A stretch of 64,000 nucleotides of DNA, taken from assembly GCF_907164555.1 (NCBI RefSeq), contig NZ_CAJQZC010000005.1:62001-126000 (forward strand). The letters run 5' to 3'. Positions 1-8,951 of this stretch are shown here, in pieces. A program made the position numbers and the translations under genes. This DNA is from Paraburkholderia saeva (lineage in GTDB: Bacteria > Pseudomonadota > Gammaproteobacteria > Burkholderiales > Burkholderiaceae). Every line of letters begins with the position of its first letter. Position 1 is the first letter of the stretch. The notes beneath the pieces were generated by a model. The model was not told the DNA's origin and searched no databases. It was given only the letters and a program-made list of their open reading frames with translations.

Positions 1-2
1 TC

Positions 3-257
3 CAGACAATCAATGACCAGATCGTGCTGCCGCCGGAGTACGCTGCGGCGATGATGTGGAATCTGACGCTGGAACTCTACGCGCTGTACGGTCTTCCGAT
101 CAGTCCCGTAGTGGAGAAGAAGGCTGAAGCGTCCATGCGCATTATCGAAGAATCGAATGCGCAGATTCCGCTGCTCCAGATGCCGACCGCACTGCGCGGC
201 CAGAACAGCGGCACATATAACATCTACGGTGACTTCGTGATCGGGAGTTCGCCTTGA
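3..257 (+). CDS. Head-completion / DNA stabilisation protein, gp4-like (5' end outside window)
   Basis: The frame is open from the first bases, so this is the C-terminal 84 residues of a longer protein. The helical text with PPEYAAAMMWNLTLELYALYG and the segment on small-residue-rich tail (GTYNIYGDFVIG) fits the P22 gp4 family, which joins the portal ring to the tail machine and keeps packaged DNA inside. The next gene, gp10-like, starts inside its stop codon (TTGA overlap), the expected order for this tail machine. The first GTG in frame at 24 is internal and not a believable start. The family call is by resemblance and position. Confidence 0.7.
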   Translation, partial: QTINDQIVLPPEYAAAMMWNLTLELYALYGLPISPVVEKKAEASMRIIEESNAQIPLLQMPTALRGQNSGTYNIYGDFVIGSSP

Positions 258-1681
258 AGTTCCCGCTGATCACCGGCGCGTATCAAGCGAAGTCGCTCGT
301 CGCGAATGCGCAGCGCTGTGTGAATTTGTACGCGGAAAAGAACACACAGGATTCGCCGTTCCCATTCACGTTTTATCAGACGCCCGGCCTGACATTGCTC
401 GCGACAGCCGCGCCGACGACTGGAAGCGGCTGGCGCGGGCTCTACACGGCCTCGAATGGCACGCTGTACGGGGTCTGCGGATCGTCGGTCTACGCGATCT
501 CATCATCGTGGCAACTGACCAACCTGGGCGACATTGCATCGTCGAGCGGACAGGTGCACATGATCGACAACGGCACTGATCTCGTGATCGTCGATGGATC
601 GGAAAACGGCTGGACGGTCGCGCTGGCAGACAACACATTCTCCGGCATCACGGATTCTGGTTTCATCGGCTCGCCGACGGTCAATTTCGTTGATGGCTTT
701 CTGGTCTTCAATTCGGTGAGCATGAACGAGTGGTACATCTCGCTTGTCAATGAGGTGGCGTTCGATCCGACCGATTTCGCATCGAAGACCGGCTTCTCGG
801 ACAAACTGGTTGGCATCGGCGTGACGAAGCGCTACGTCTACCTGTTCGGCGCGCAGACCACGGAAGTCTGGTTCGATGCTGGCGACACGCCATTTCCGTT
901 CGAACGCCTGCCGGGCGTTTTCATGCAATACGGATGCGCCGCAGTCAACTCGATCGCGCAGATGGATGGCGATCTCTACTGGCTCGCGCAGTCGCAGCAG
1001 GGTGTTGCGATCGTCTGCCGCTCCCAGCAATTCAATGCATCCCAGATTTCGACCTTCGCACTCGACAACGAGATCGCGACATACACCGATCTTGATCAGG
1101 CAATTGGCTTCACATACCAGATCGAAGGGCACTTTTTCTATGTGCTGACGTTCCCACAGTCAGACAAGACATGGCAGTACGACCTGAGCACTCAGCAATG
1201 GAACGAACTCAACTGGGTCGACGAGAACGGCAACCTGCATCGTCATCGCGCGAACTGCTATGCGTCGGCTTATGGTTCTCCGATCGTCGGCGACTGGGAG
1301 AACGGGAATCTGTACCTGTGGGACGTGAACAATTTCACGGATAACGGCAACCCGATTCCGCGCATCCGCTCGTTCATGCACAGCGTCGATGACAACTCCG
1401 ATCGCATGCGATACCGCGAATTCATCGCGAACATGGAAGTCGGTAATGGAACGGGCAGTTATGCGCCGGTGCCGGTCTATTTACGCTGGAGCGACACGCG
1501 CGGCAAGTCGTGGGGGAATGCGATCAGTGTCAGCCTCGGCATGGAAGGCGAATACCTGACGTCACTGCAATTCCAGCGCCTGGGCATGGCGCGCGATCGC
1601 GTCTTCGAACTGTCATGGTCCGCGCCTACGAAGACCGCGCTGCTCGGCGCGTGGGTGCAGGCGGAATCGAACAATCAGTGA
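254..1681 (+). CDS. Packaged DNA stabilisation protein, P22 gp10-like
   Basis: A 475-residue protein, close to the usual length of P22 gp10 (about 472). The N-terminus (KFPLITGAYQAKSLVANAQRC) and the repeated beta-rich segments are typical of gp10, the tail hub that binds gp4 and the tailspikes and seals the head. Translation probably starts at a TTG that overlaps the stop of the gp4-like gene, with a CGGGAG ribosome binding site 6-7 bases upstream. No truncation is seen. The next gene begins three bases after its stop, consistent with a tight late operon. Confidence 0.88.
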   Translation: MKFPLITGAYQAKSLVANAQRCVNLYAEKNTQDSPFPFTFYQTPGLTLLATAAPTTGSGWRGLYTASNGTLYGVCGSSVYAISSSWQLTNLGDIASSSGQVHMIDNGTDLVIVDGSENGWTVALADNTFSGITDSGFIGSPTVNFVDGFLVFNSVSMNEWYISLVNEVAFDPTDFASKTGFSDKLVGIGVTKRYVYLFGAQTTEVWFDAGDTPFPFERLPGVFMQYGCAAVNSIAQMDGDLYWLAQSQQGVAIVCRSQQFNASQISTFALDNEIATYTDLDQAIGFTYQIEGHFFYVLTFPQSDKTWQYDLSTQQWNELNWVDENGNLHRHRANCYASAYGSPIVGDWENGNLYLWDVNNFTDNGNPIPRIRSFMHSVDDNSDRMRYREFIANMEVGNGTGSYAPVPVYLRWSDTRGKSWGNAISVSLGMEGEYLTSLQFQRLGMARDRVFELSWSAPTKTALLGAWVQAESNNQ

Positions 1682-1683
1682 CC

Positions 1684-2208
1684 ATGGCGAACCTTCAAAC
1701 CAACGTCCCGCTGATCAACACCGCTTTCGTCGACAAGAACGGAAACGTGACTGAGGCATGGTTCCTTTTTCTGATTCAGCTCTGGCGGCGTACGGGCGGT
1801 TCAGGTGGTGATACGGGTGGCATCACGCTCGATGATGTGCTGTCGCTGGAAAGTACGTTCGGCGTGTCGGTTTCGGATACGGGCAGTCCGTTGACCGCTG
1901 AAGTGACGTTCACAAGACCTCAAGCGGAATCGAATCTGGCGGAAATGATCTTCGCGCCGGTGAATGGGTCATCGGCGGCCGGCGGTGGAATTGTCGATCA
2001 GACGTTTTCAAGCGGTACGGGATTTACGCCTGGCGTAACGACGTCGCTGACACTGAGCAATTCGTTCGCGAATGCTTCGCAACTTTGGGTCTTCTTCGAC
2101 GGCACGTTTCAAGGCGACGACCAGTATTCGTTGAGCGGCACAACTCTGACATTCACGAGCGCGATTCCTGTGGGCGTGAGCAAGGTCTATGTCAAAGGAC
2201 TGAGGTAA
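1684..2208 (+). CDS. Virion-associated protein in the gp26 (tail needle) position
   Basis: 174 residues from the ATG just after the gp10-like stop; longer upstream starts would run far into gp10. The N-terminal part has WFLFLIQLWRRTGG, a motif seen in phage tail-related proteins. The C-terminal ~60 residues (TGFTPGVTTSLTL...WVFFDGTF...IPVGVSKVYVKG) match a segment of the tailspike encoded at 8952-10904 almost motif by motif. In P22 the tail needle gene 26 occupies this slot, but I see no long coiled coil, so the needle role is only suggested by position. A small tail-tip or spike-attachment protein is another option. Confidence 0.7.
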   Translation: MANLQTNVPLINTAFVDKNGNVTEAWFLFLIQLWRRTGGSGGDTGGITLDDVLSLESTFGVSVSDTGSPLTAEVTFTRPQAESNLAEMIFAPVNGSSAAGGGIVDQTFSSGTGFTPGVTTSLTLSNSFANASQLWVFFDGTFQGDDQYSLSGTTLTFTSAIPVGVSKVYVKGLR

Positions 2209-2211
2209 AGC

Positions 2212-2553
2212 ATGCAACGCGTACCGAAAAGCATCACTCCCGCGCAGCTCACGACTGGAGCGCTTCCGTACTACTCGGCCGGCGCTGGCATCACGGCGAC
2301 AGTGAATAACCTGTCGTTGACCAACACGTCGGGCTCGCCTGTTCCGGTCACGCTCTACAACGTGCCTTCTGCAGGTTCGCCGGGCGCCGCGAATGAGTTC
2401 CTCGCCGCATTCTCGTTGTCCGCTGGTCAGACCTATGTTCCGCCGCAAGCCATCGGCCTTCAGCTTGCGCCCGGCTCAACTCTTCAAGCCTTGGCCGGAA
2501 CCGCAACCGCCGTGACGATCATGGGCGGCGTTTACGAAACTTCAGGGAGCTAA
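2212..2553 (+). CDS. Small phage structural protein, unknown
   Basis: 113 residues, beta-rich and poor in charged residues, with repeated Thr/Ser/Gly/Ala stretches (SLTNTSGSPVPVTLYNVP). No catalytic motif is visible. It starts 3 bases after the previous gene and ends 3 bases before the next, so it belongs to the late structural operon. The composition suits a decoration or tail accessory protein, but no family is recognised. Confidence 0.65.
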   Translation: MQRVPKSITPAQLTTGALPYYSAGAGITATVNNLSLTNTSGSPVPVTLYNVPSAGSPGAANEFLAAFSLSAGQTYVPPQAIGLQLAPGSTLQALAGTATAVTIMGGVYETSGS

Positions 2554-2556
2554 AGC

Positions 2557-2898
2557 ATGACTGCATATCTTGGCGTTGCAACGGACGAACCGATCGTTCA
2601 GTCGATCAGCTTCAAGGCCGCGCCTGCGGACAAGATCACCTCGATCTATCACCTGGCGTTGACGATTTCGCCGGTTTCGGTAGCGGCTAACACCACGGCG
2701 GAACAGACGTTCGCGCTGGCCGGCCTCGCCGTCGGCGACGTGGTCTATGTGTCGAAGCCGACTTCGCAGGCCGGCCTCGGCATCGTCAATGCGCGCGTGA
2801 GCGCTGCAAACACGTTGGCGATCACGTTCTCGAACAACACGGCATCGCCGATCGTGCCGACGGCTGCTGAGGTCTATCAAGTGGGCGGTCTTCGCTGA
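2557..2898 (+). CDS. Small phage structural protein, unknown
   Basis: 113 residues, the same length and style as the preceding gene product, with a compact beta-sandwich look (DKITSIYHLALTISPVSVAAN, GDVVYVSKPTSQAGLGIVNARV). The second half recalls phage proteins that describe a repeated surface domain. Its TGA overlaps the ATG of the next gene (ATGA-type junction at 2895-2900), implying coupled translation. Function unknown; structural by context. Confidence 0.65.
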   Translation: MTAYLGVATDEPIVQSISFKAAPADKITSIYHLALTISPVSVAANTTAEQTFALAGLAVGDVVYVSKPTSQAGLGIVNARVSAANTLAITFSNNTASPIVPTAAEVYQVGGLR

Positions 2899-3458
2899 TG
2901 CGAAATTTTCTCAAAATAGCTGAGGGCGTCGACGTGATTCCGTTACTTGCGGAGCTCGCGAGAAGTCCGCAACTCTGGGATCAGAACACTCTCCGCACCA
3001 CGCATCCGCAGACGCCGCATAAGCAGGTTTCGGATATCTGGTTGCGCTTCAATGACCTTTCGCTCTATGAGAAAGATGGAGATGCGAAGCATGTAATTGA
3101 CGAACATGAATCGATCAACTATCCGGCCTTTAGCCAACTTCCGGCGGCTCGCGCTCTTATTTTCGCATTGATGGCGAGAGTTCAGGGGGAACGTCTTGGA
3201 CGCTGTTTGATTACCCGATTGGCTCCGGGCCGAAAGATAGACGCGCATGTTGATGGCGGTTTTCATGCGGCATATTACGATCGTTATCACATCGCTTTGC
3301 AATCACTGCCGGGCAGCACATTTCGCGCCGGGGATGAAACCGTATGCATGCGTCCAGGAGAGGTCTGGTGGTTCGATAATGCCCAAGAGCATGAAGTTTT
3401 CAATAACAGCGCAGATGATCGGATTCACCTGATCATGGACATCAAGGCCAGCAGATGA
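2898..3458 (+). CDS. Fe(II)/2-oxoglutarate dioxygenase, aspartyl/asparaginyl hydroxylase-like
   Basis: 186 residues. A double-stranded beta-helix metal site is visible: H117-x-D119 in the text IDAHVDGG and a distal H165 in QEHEVFNN, followed ten residues later by R175 (DDRIHLIMDI) in the usual 2-oxoglutarate-binding position. These place it with the aspartyl/asparaginyl beta-hydroxylase group, which hydroxylates protein side chains. It lies inside the virion gene cluster and its stop overlaps the ATG of the GNAT gene (ATGA), so the two enzymes are likely made together. The substrate is unknown; a virion protein, a host protein or a small metabolite are all possible. Confidence 0.75.
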   Translation: MRNFLKIAEGVDVIPLLAELARSPQLWDQNTLRTTHPQTPHKQVSDIWLRFNDLSLYEKDGDAKHVIDEHESINYPAFSQLPAARALIFALMARVQGERLGRCLITRLAPGRKIDAHVDGGFHAAYYDRYHIALQSLPGSTFRAGDETVCMRPGEVWWFDNAQEHEVFNNSADDRIHLIMDIKASR

Positions 3459-3982
3459 TCACCTTTTCCATCGAATCGTTTTCGTCCGTGTACGCCGAGT
3501 TGCTACCGCTCTTCGAGGAGCACTACGGCGAGATTTCGACGCACAAGGATCACGACATCCCGCTTGATCCTCTCGTCGAGGTCTATCGCGCGCGGGAAGC
3601 AGACGGGACTTTGATGATGGTGATCGGCCGCGAAGCAGGGAAGATCGCGGCGTACTTCGTGTGCTTCATTGCGCCGGGTCTCCATTACCGGTCATGCCTG
3701 ACGTGCTCGCCAGACATTTTCTATGTCGATCCTGCGCGTCGCGCGGGTATAGCCGGCGTGCGCATGTTCCGTTTCGTCGAGAAGGAATTGAAACGCCGCG
3801 GCGTACAGCGCTGGGCGGTGGGCAGCAAGGTCAAACACGATGCTTCTGCGCTGTTTCGGTTCCTCGATTTTGAACCGGTCGAGACAATTCATGAAAAGTG
3901 GATTGGTGTTCCGATGACGGTCGAGCGGCGAAAGATCAAGAACATGCCGTCAGAACTCGACGGATACGAGTCTGGGAGTTAA
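3455..3982 (+). CDS. GNAT-family N-acetyltransferase
   Basis: 175 residues with a GNAT fold signature: a beta strand DIFYVDPARR followed by RRAGIAGVRMF (about residues 95-105), the acetyl-CoA pyrophosphate loop, then helix VEKELKRRG and a C-terminal RFLDFEP segment. Such enzymes move an acetyl group from acetyl-CoA to an amine. The start overlaps the stop of the upstream dioxygenase. It sits between small structural genes and ejection proteins, an unusual place for an enzyme. The substrate cannot be told from the sequence. Confidence 0.75.
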   Translation: MITFSIESFSSVYAELLPLFEEHYGEISTHKDHDIPLDPLVEVYRAREADGTLMMVIGREAGKIAAYFVCFIAPGLHYRSCLTCSPDIFYVDPARRAGIAGVRMFRFVEKELKRRGVQRWAVGSKVKHDASALFRFLDFEPVETIHEKWIGVPMTVERRKIKNMPSELDGYESGS

Positions 3983-3985
3983 AAA

Positions 3986-4753
3986 ATGGTGGCAATCGCT
4001 GGTGGTGCAATCGCTGCTGCTGGGGCTCTCGGCGGCGCTGCTATTAGTGCGAGTGGATCAAAAAGTGCAGCTGGAACGCAGGCTGACGCCGCGAACAATG
4101 CCGCGCAACTTCAATGGCAGCAGTTCCAGCAGCTTCAGCAGAATCTGCAGCCGTATATGCAATTGGGGCAGAACTCGATTCCGGGTCTGCAATCCCAGCT
4201 CGGCACGTTGGGTGGCATGAATTTCTCGTTCAATCCAACCGAGGCGCAGCTCGAACAGACGCCGGGTTATCAGTTCACGCTTCAGCAGGGCATGAAGAAC
4301 ACGAATAACGCGCTCGCTGCGAAGGGACTGAATCTATCCGGCGCGCAGGCAAAGGGTTTGTCGAGCTTCACGACTGGCCTCGCCGATCAAACGTATCAGC
4401 AGCAGTATCAGAACGCGCTCCAGAACTTCCAGACGAACTACGGCATGCAGTCCGATCAATACAACCGCCTATCGGGTCTCGTCGGTCTCGGGCAGAACGC
4501 AGCGGCCGGCGTCGGGAACGCGGGCCTTCAGACGGCGAATACCGCTGGCAATTTCCTGACCTCGGGCGCAAACGCGCAGGCGGCCGGCACGATCGGGGCT
4601 TCGAATGCTGCAAGTAGTGCTCTTGGATCCCTTGGTCAACAAGGGCTTCTATATTCGTTATTGAATCAAAATTCTCCGACTTCCTTCTATGGCAATTCAA
4701 GCGCATCAGGAACAAGCACGCCTCAGGATCTAATCGCCGGATATACGGGGTAA
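3986..4753 (+). CDS. Ejection (DNA transfer) protein, gp7-like
   Basis: 255 residues. The N-terminus is a Gly/Ala-rich hydrophobic stretch (GGAIAAAGALGGAAISASG), followed by a Gln-rich helical region (LQWQQFQQLQQNLQPYMQLG) and a low-complexity C-terminus. This is typical of P22 gp7-type internal virion proteins that leave the head with the DNA and help form a channel through the cell envelope. It is the first of three adjacent ejection genes, as in P22 (7, 20, 16). Assignment is by style and order more than by a fixed motif. Confidence 0.75.
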   Translation: MVAIAGGAIAAAGALGGAAISASGSKSAAGTQADAANNAAQLQWQQFQQLQQNLQPYMQLGQNSIPGLQSQLGTLGGMNFSFNPTEAQLEQTPGYQFTLQQGMKNTNNALAAKGLNLSGAQAKGLSSFTTGLADQTYQQQYQNALQNFQTNYGMQSDQYNRLSGLVGLGQNAAAGVGNAGLQTANTAGNFLTSGANAQAAGTIGASNAASSALGSLGQQGLLYSLLNQNSPTSFYGNSSASGTSTPQDLIAGYTG

Positions 4754-4756
4754 AAG

Positions 4757-6322
4757 ATGCCAATCGATCCTTCGATTCCTCTTCAAGCGCAAGCGCCTCA
4801 AATTGGACTTCAGTCACTTCAGCAGCCCATTCAGACGGCGCAGGGGTTGCTCGCGTTACGGCAGAACTCGATGCAGTTGAACGCTAATCAGGCGATTTCT
4901 CAGGCGTATGCGCAGTCTGTCGATCCCGCAACGGGCCAAGTCGATTTCAATAAGCTCCAGACGCTCGCGAGCCAGAACGGCGCGGGCGCGTTTCTGCCTC
5001 AGTTCATGGGTCAGATCGCGCAGCAGCGCAATTCGCAGTTGCAGTACGACACCGGCAAGCTCGAGCTCGCGCTCAAGCAGCAGCAAGGCATTCGCGGGAT
5101 GATCGGATCTCTCGCGGTCGATCCGGACATGGGAAAAGCCGACATGTCGACGAAGATCGCGGGCCAGATTTCGGATGCGGTGAACGCGGGACTGCTGCCG
5201 CTCGATCAAGGTATCCGCGAAATCAAATCGATTCCCGGCGATGCGCAGGGGCAGGCTTCGTGGATCCAGAACCACCTCATCAATTCGCTTTCGGGCGAGG
5301 CAAAAATTCAGGCGTTGATGCCGAAGCTTTCGGCGGTGAACACCGGCGGACAGACGCAACTCGTCGCGCAGAATCCGCTCACCGGCGCGCCGTCGGTCGC
5401 GGGCACCCTGAACAACACGCTGACGCCAGAAGCGGCGGCTTCGCGTATCTCGGCTGTCGGTCCCAATGGCGAACCCGGGACCGTGCCGCTCGGTTCGACT
5501 GTGGGTCAGGGCGGTGGCCAAGGCTATACGGGACGCATGAACCCGCAGGGCGGTGCGCAAGGTACGCCCGGCGCTCCTGGCGGCTTCCTTGCAACCGGTC
5601 TCACGCCGGCCGCATCTGCTGCACAAAGCGCGCAAGGCTCAACGTCTAACGCGGCCGCTCAGCAGCTGCACGATGCCGCAGCCGATGTGCCGATGCGTCT
5701 CAACCTGCTCGAACAGGCGCGCGATGCACTGTCCGGCATCAACACCGGCCCCGGAACTGACTGGCGCAACCAGGCGAAGTCGTTCTTCAATGCACTCGCG
5801 CCAGATGTGGCCAAGCAGATTGGCTTTACCGGCGACGTCCAGAACTATGACGAGTTCAAGAAGATCCTGACGAACTACGCGTCGTCGGTCTCCGGCTCGC
5901 TTGGCACCGGTACGGACGCGCGGCTGAATGCGGCTGTCACCGGAAACGCCAATCCGGGCATTTCGAAGCTGGCGAATGAAGACATTCTTGCGAAGACGAT
6001 GGCCGCCGAGAAGATGCGCGCGGCGCAGGACTATGCATTCCAGAACTCGGGCCTCACGACCGACAAATTTAACCAGTGGCAGTCGCAGTGGAACAAGGCG
6101 GTGAATCCCGATGCGTTCGCGTTCACGTCAATGAGCCCTGCACAGCAGCAGGCGTTCATCGCACGCCAGTCGCCGACGCAACTCACGAAGTTCAAGTCGG
6201 ACCTCGGTAATCTCGTGCGCAGCGGTGTGATTGAAATGCCGCAACCGGCTTCGGCTGCTCCGGGCCCGGCGGTGCAGCCCGCAATGGCCGCGCCTCTGCC
6301 CGCTTCGGGGGTGCCGCGGTGA
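4757..6322 (+). CDS. Ejection (DNA transfer) protein, gp20-like
   Basis: 521 residues, Gln- and Ala-rich, mostly helical in the N-terminal 190 residues (ANQAISQAYAQSVDPATG, QLQYDTGKLELALKQQQ), then a Gly/Thr-rich linker (TGRMNPQGGAQGTPGAPGG) and a second helical region. The size and composition suit P22 gp20. The last codons overlap the GTG start of the next gene (GTGA), so the two are coupled. No enzymatic motif is seen. Confidence 0.72.
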   Translation: MPIDPSIPLQAQAPQIGLQSLQQPIQTAQGLLALRQNSMQLNANQAISQAYAQSVDPATGQVDFNKLQTLASQNGAGAFLPQFMGQIAQQRNSQLQYDTGKLELALKQQQGIRGMIGSLAVDPDMGKADMSTKIAGQISDAVNAGLLPLDQGIREIKSIPGDAQGQASWIQNHLINSLSGEAKIQALMPKLSAVNTGGQTQLVAQNPLTGAPSVAGTLNNTLTPEAAASRISAVGPNGEPGTVPLGSTVGQGGGQGYTGRMNPQGGAQGTPGAPGGFLATGLTPAASAAQSAQGSTSNAAAQQLHDAAADVPMRLNLLEQARDALSGINTGPGTDWRNQAKSFFNALAPDVAKQIGFTGDVQNYDEFKKILTNYASSVSGSLGTGTDARLNAAVTGNANPGISKLANEDILAKTMAAEKMRAAQDYAFQNSGLTTDKFNQWQSQWNKAVNPDAFAFTSMSPAQQQAFIARQSPTQLTKFKSDLGNLVRSGVIEMPQPASAAPGPAVQPAMAAPLPASGVPR

Positions 6323-8718
6323 GCAAATACGACGACATCATTCAGGCAGCGGCGAAGCAGTACAACGTCGACCCCGCGCTGATCCGCGGCGTAATCGCGA
6401 CGGAATCGAGCGGCAAGCCAAACGCGCAATCCGGCGTCGGCGCGACTGGCCTCATGCAGATCATGCCGTCGAATTACAAGTCGCTCGGCATCACTGACCC
6501 GACCGATCCGAAACAGAACATCTACGGTGGCGCGCAGTTGCTCTCCCAACTGCTCGACCGATTCGGCGATGTTCCGACGGCTCTCACCCATTACGTCGGT
6601 GGAGACGATCCGAAGCAATGGGGGCCGCAAACGGCAGCGTACCCGGGGAAGGTGCTTGCCGCTGCCGGAATCGGTGCACAGCAGGCTCCCGCCGCACCGG
6701 CCACACTTCCGGGTATCCCGACTGCGCAAGCCGCTGGGGCGCCGCAGAGCGACGACGCGATTTTCCAGCAGTTCGCCAAGGGCGGTGCAACGGTGCCCGG
6801 TCAACAGGATCCGCAATCGGATGATGCAATCTTGTCCGCATTCACGAAGAGCGCCGCGCCCGCGGCAGTTGCACCGAAAGCGCAGGCCGCGCCGGTTCAA
6901 GTTGCCGGAGAACAGCCGGGCGGTGCAATGTCGTTTCTGGCCGGCATGGGCCGCGGCGTGCAGGAAACCGCACTCGGCGCACAACAGTTGCTCGGCCACG
7001 GTGCGCAAGCGGTCGGCTTGAATGGGATGGGCGATTGGCTCGTGAATGATGCCAATCAGGGGCTCACGCACGGCGCGCAGGAAGTGGCACCGTACTCGGC
7101 CGCACATCCGATTGCTACTGGCGCCGGCAACATCGCCGGCTCAATGGCGGCCACTGCGCCGCTGATGATCGCTGCGCCCGCTGGCACCGGAATGCTTGGC
7201 CTCGCCACGCGCGGCGCGGTCAGCGGCGGCCTAATGGGTGCGACCGCGCCGGTTTCGCCGGATAGCCAGAATTACGGAGCAGATAAGCTTCAGCAGGTCG
7301 GCATCGGCTCGTTGCTAGGCATCGCCTCTCCTTTTGCGGTGGCGGGTGCAGTCGGCGCAGGGAAATACGCAGGCAATGCTCTCGGCTCACTGGTGCGCCC
7401 ATTTACTCAGAACGGTCAGCAGGCTATCGCGCGAGACATCGTTTTTCAAGCCGCGCGCGGGGGTCCATCCGGGCTCGATCTGTCGCAGATCGTTCCGGGG
7501 TCTTCCCCAACGCTTGCGGAAGCCACTGCCAATCCCGGTATCGCAACGCTTCAACGAACCATTCGCGATCTGAACCCGTCGCCTTTCGTCGCACAGGAGC
7601 AGCAGAACGCGGCGGCTCGCCTTTCCGCACTCGGTGGAATTTCCGGCACACCGGAAGAACTCTCCGCAGCCCGACTAGCCCGCACCCAGGATGCGGCCGA
7701 CAACTATCTGGCGACGAATGTTGGCATCCCGACGACGAACACTGCCTATGCGGCATTGAAACAGACGCCCGCGTTTAACAAGGCCTTCGCTGAAGCGCAA
7801 CAGATGGCGAAAAACCAGGGCATTTCGTCAATCGAGACCGTTACGCAGAACCGCGCGAACGCGAATATGGGCGGTCAGGCCGGAACCCCGCAGATCTATG
7901 TTTCCGGTCAGGGCCTTCAGTACGTCAAGCAGTCCCTTGATGACCAGATCGATTCCGCCATGCGCGCTGGCGAATCAGGAAAGGCTCGAAACGTCCTTGG
8001 TGTGAAGGATCAGTTGCTCCAGATGATGGACGACAACATCGACGGATACGCACAGGCGCGTTCTCAGTTCGCGCAGCAGTCGGGCCCAATCGACGCGATG
8101 CAGTATCTGCAATCTTTGAATCTGACGGACGCGCAGGGGAATGTGACGCTTGCCAAGGTGCAAAACGCTCTTTCCCAGATGCAGAAACTCCAGCAAAAGC
8201 CGGGTATCAATACCGCGAAATCGGTGACGCCGGATCAGATTACAGCGCTGCAAAGCATTCGCGATGATCTGCTTCGGGCTTCGAATGCCGGACTTGGCCG
8301 ATCGGCCGGCTCGTCGACCGCCCAGAACCTCGCGACGCAACAGATGATGCGCAGTGTGTTGCCCGGGAAACTTGGCGCCCTTGCGGGGCAATTGCCGACA
8401 GGAACCGTTGGAGGAGCGCTAGGAGGCTTGGCTGGATATGGAGTAGCCGGCGCACCGGGTGCTGCGGTGGGCGGCGCTATTGGCGCGCGGCTCGGGTCGG
8501 GGTTGAGTGCGCTGATGAATACGCATAACGAGGCGATTCAGAGCGAGGTGGCAAGTCTTATGCTGAACCCATCAATGGCCGCGCCTGCGCTCAACGGTGC
8601 AGCCGGTCGAGCGCTCCCATTCGCGTCCAGTGCCGGTTTGCAGCGTCTCCTTTACCCAGCCATCGTCAATGGTGGAGTCAAGTCGCTGGGCGGCAACGGA
8701 AGGCCGCAGGGCCGCTAG
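6319..8718 (+). CDS. Ejection protein with N-terminal lytic transglycosylase domain, gp16-like
   Basis: 799 residues from a GTG that overlaps the upstream stop. Residues 1-110 form an SLT-type transglycosylase domain: E29 in IATESSG is the likely catalytic glutamate, followed by GVGATGLMQIMP and a THYVGG segment. This domain would open peptidoglycan during DNA entry. The remainder is a long Ala/Gly/Gln-rich helical region with membrane-active stretches (around residues 270-345 and near the C-terminus), as in phage internal proteins that cross the envelope. It is larger than P22 gp16 (about 609 residues), the transglycosylase being fused at the front. Confidence 0.8.
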   Translation: MSKYDDIIQAAAKQYNVDPALIRGVIATESSGKPNAQSGVGATGLMQIMPSNYKSLGITDPTDPKQNIYGGAQLLSQLLDRFGDVPTALTHYVGGDDPKQWGPQTAAYPGKVLAAAGIGAQQAPAAPATLPGIPTAQAAGAPQSDDAIFQQFAKGGATVPGQQDPQSDDAILSAFTKSAAPAAVAPKAQAAPVQVAGEQPGGAMSFLAGMGRGVQETALGAQQLLGHGAQAVGLNGMGDWLVNDANQGLTHGAQEVAPYSAAHPIATGAGNIAGSMAATAPLMIAAPAGTGMLGLATRGAVSGGLMGATAPVSPDSQNYGADKLQQVGIGSLLGIASPFAVAGAVGAGKYAGNALGSLVRPFTQNGQQAIARDIVFQAARGGPSGLDLSQIVPGSSPTLAEATANPGIATLQRTIRDLNPSPFVAQEQQNAAARLSALGGISGTPEELSAARLARTQDAADNYLATNVGIPTTNTAYAALKQTPAFNKAFAEAQQMAKNQGISSIETVTQNRANANMGGQAGTPQIYVSGQGLQYVKQSLDDQIDSAMRAGESGKARNVLGVKDQLLQMMDDNIDGYAQARSQFAQQSGPIDAMQYLQSLNLTDAQGNVTLAKVQNALSQMQKLQQKPGINTAKSVTPDQITALQSIRDDLLRASNAGLGRSAGSSTAQNLATQQMMRSVLPGKLGALAGQLPTGTVGGALGGLAGYGVAGAPGAAVGGAIGARLGSGLSALMNTHNEAIQSEVASLMLNPSMAAPALNGAAGRALPFASSAGLQRLLYPAIVNGGVKSLGGNGRPQGR

Positions 8719-8835
8719 AAATGCGTCCTTGAACGATTTGCAGAAGGCGATGCCGCATGCGAGTGCGATGAAGCCAAGTTGGGCGGAATGGTCCCGGATG
8801 ATGATTGTGATCAGGGATTGCAGATAGTCAATCAT
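8572..8835 (-). CDS. Possible small membrane protein on the opposite strand
   Basis: An 87-codon frame reading against the late genes. Its first ~39 codons fill the gap between the ejection gene and the tailspike and encode a plausible membrane protein start (IIIRDHSAQLGFIALACGIAFCKSF). A weak AGGATGG lies 8 bases upstream of the ATG. The last ~48 codons overlap the 3' end of the ejection gene in antisense and look like shadow sequence. In P22 the immunity-I genes lie between gene 16 and the tailspike, so an extra gene here is not unexpected, but this one may be chance. Confidence 0.3.
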   Translation of the reverse strand: MIDYLQSLITIIIRDHSAQLGFIALACGIAFCKSFKDAFLAALRPSVAAQRLDSTIDDGWVKETLQTGTGREWERSTGCTVERRRGH

Positions 8836-8887
8836 GGTCTAGCCATCCTAAATGGCGGTAGGTGCCCGTTAAAGCGTCTCCCGAGGG

Positions 8888-8914
8888 CAGAGACAGGCAG
8901 GCGAAAGCCTGTTT
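8888..8914. terminator. Hairpin upstream of the tailspike gene
   Basis: CAGGC-GAAA-GCCTG, a five-pair stem closed by a GNRA-type tetraloop, followed by only three T's. It separates the ejection gene block from the tailspike gene and may be a weak terminator or an mRNA processing site. The short T run keeps the confidence low. Confidence 0.3.
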
Positions 8915-8951
8915 GAACGGCGCATCGCGCCATCTGCTCGGGGTTCTAGCA

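Noticed and set aside
8862..8951. Longer tailspike start at GTG 8862
   Set aside because: The extra 30 residues look like translated leader containing a hairpin, and homologous spikes begin near the ATG at 8952.
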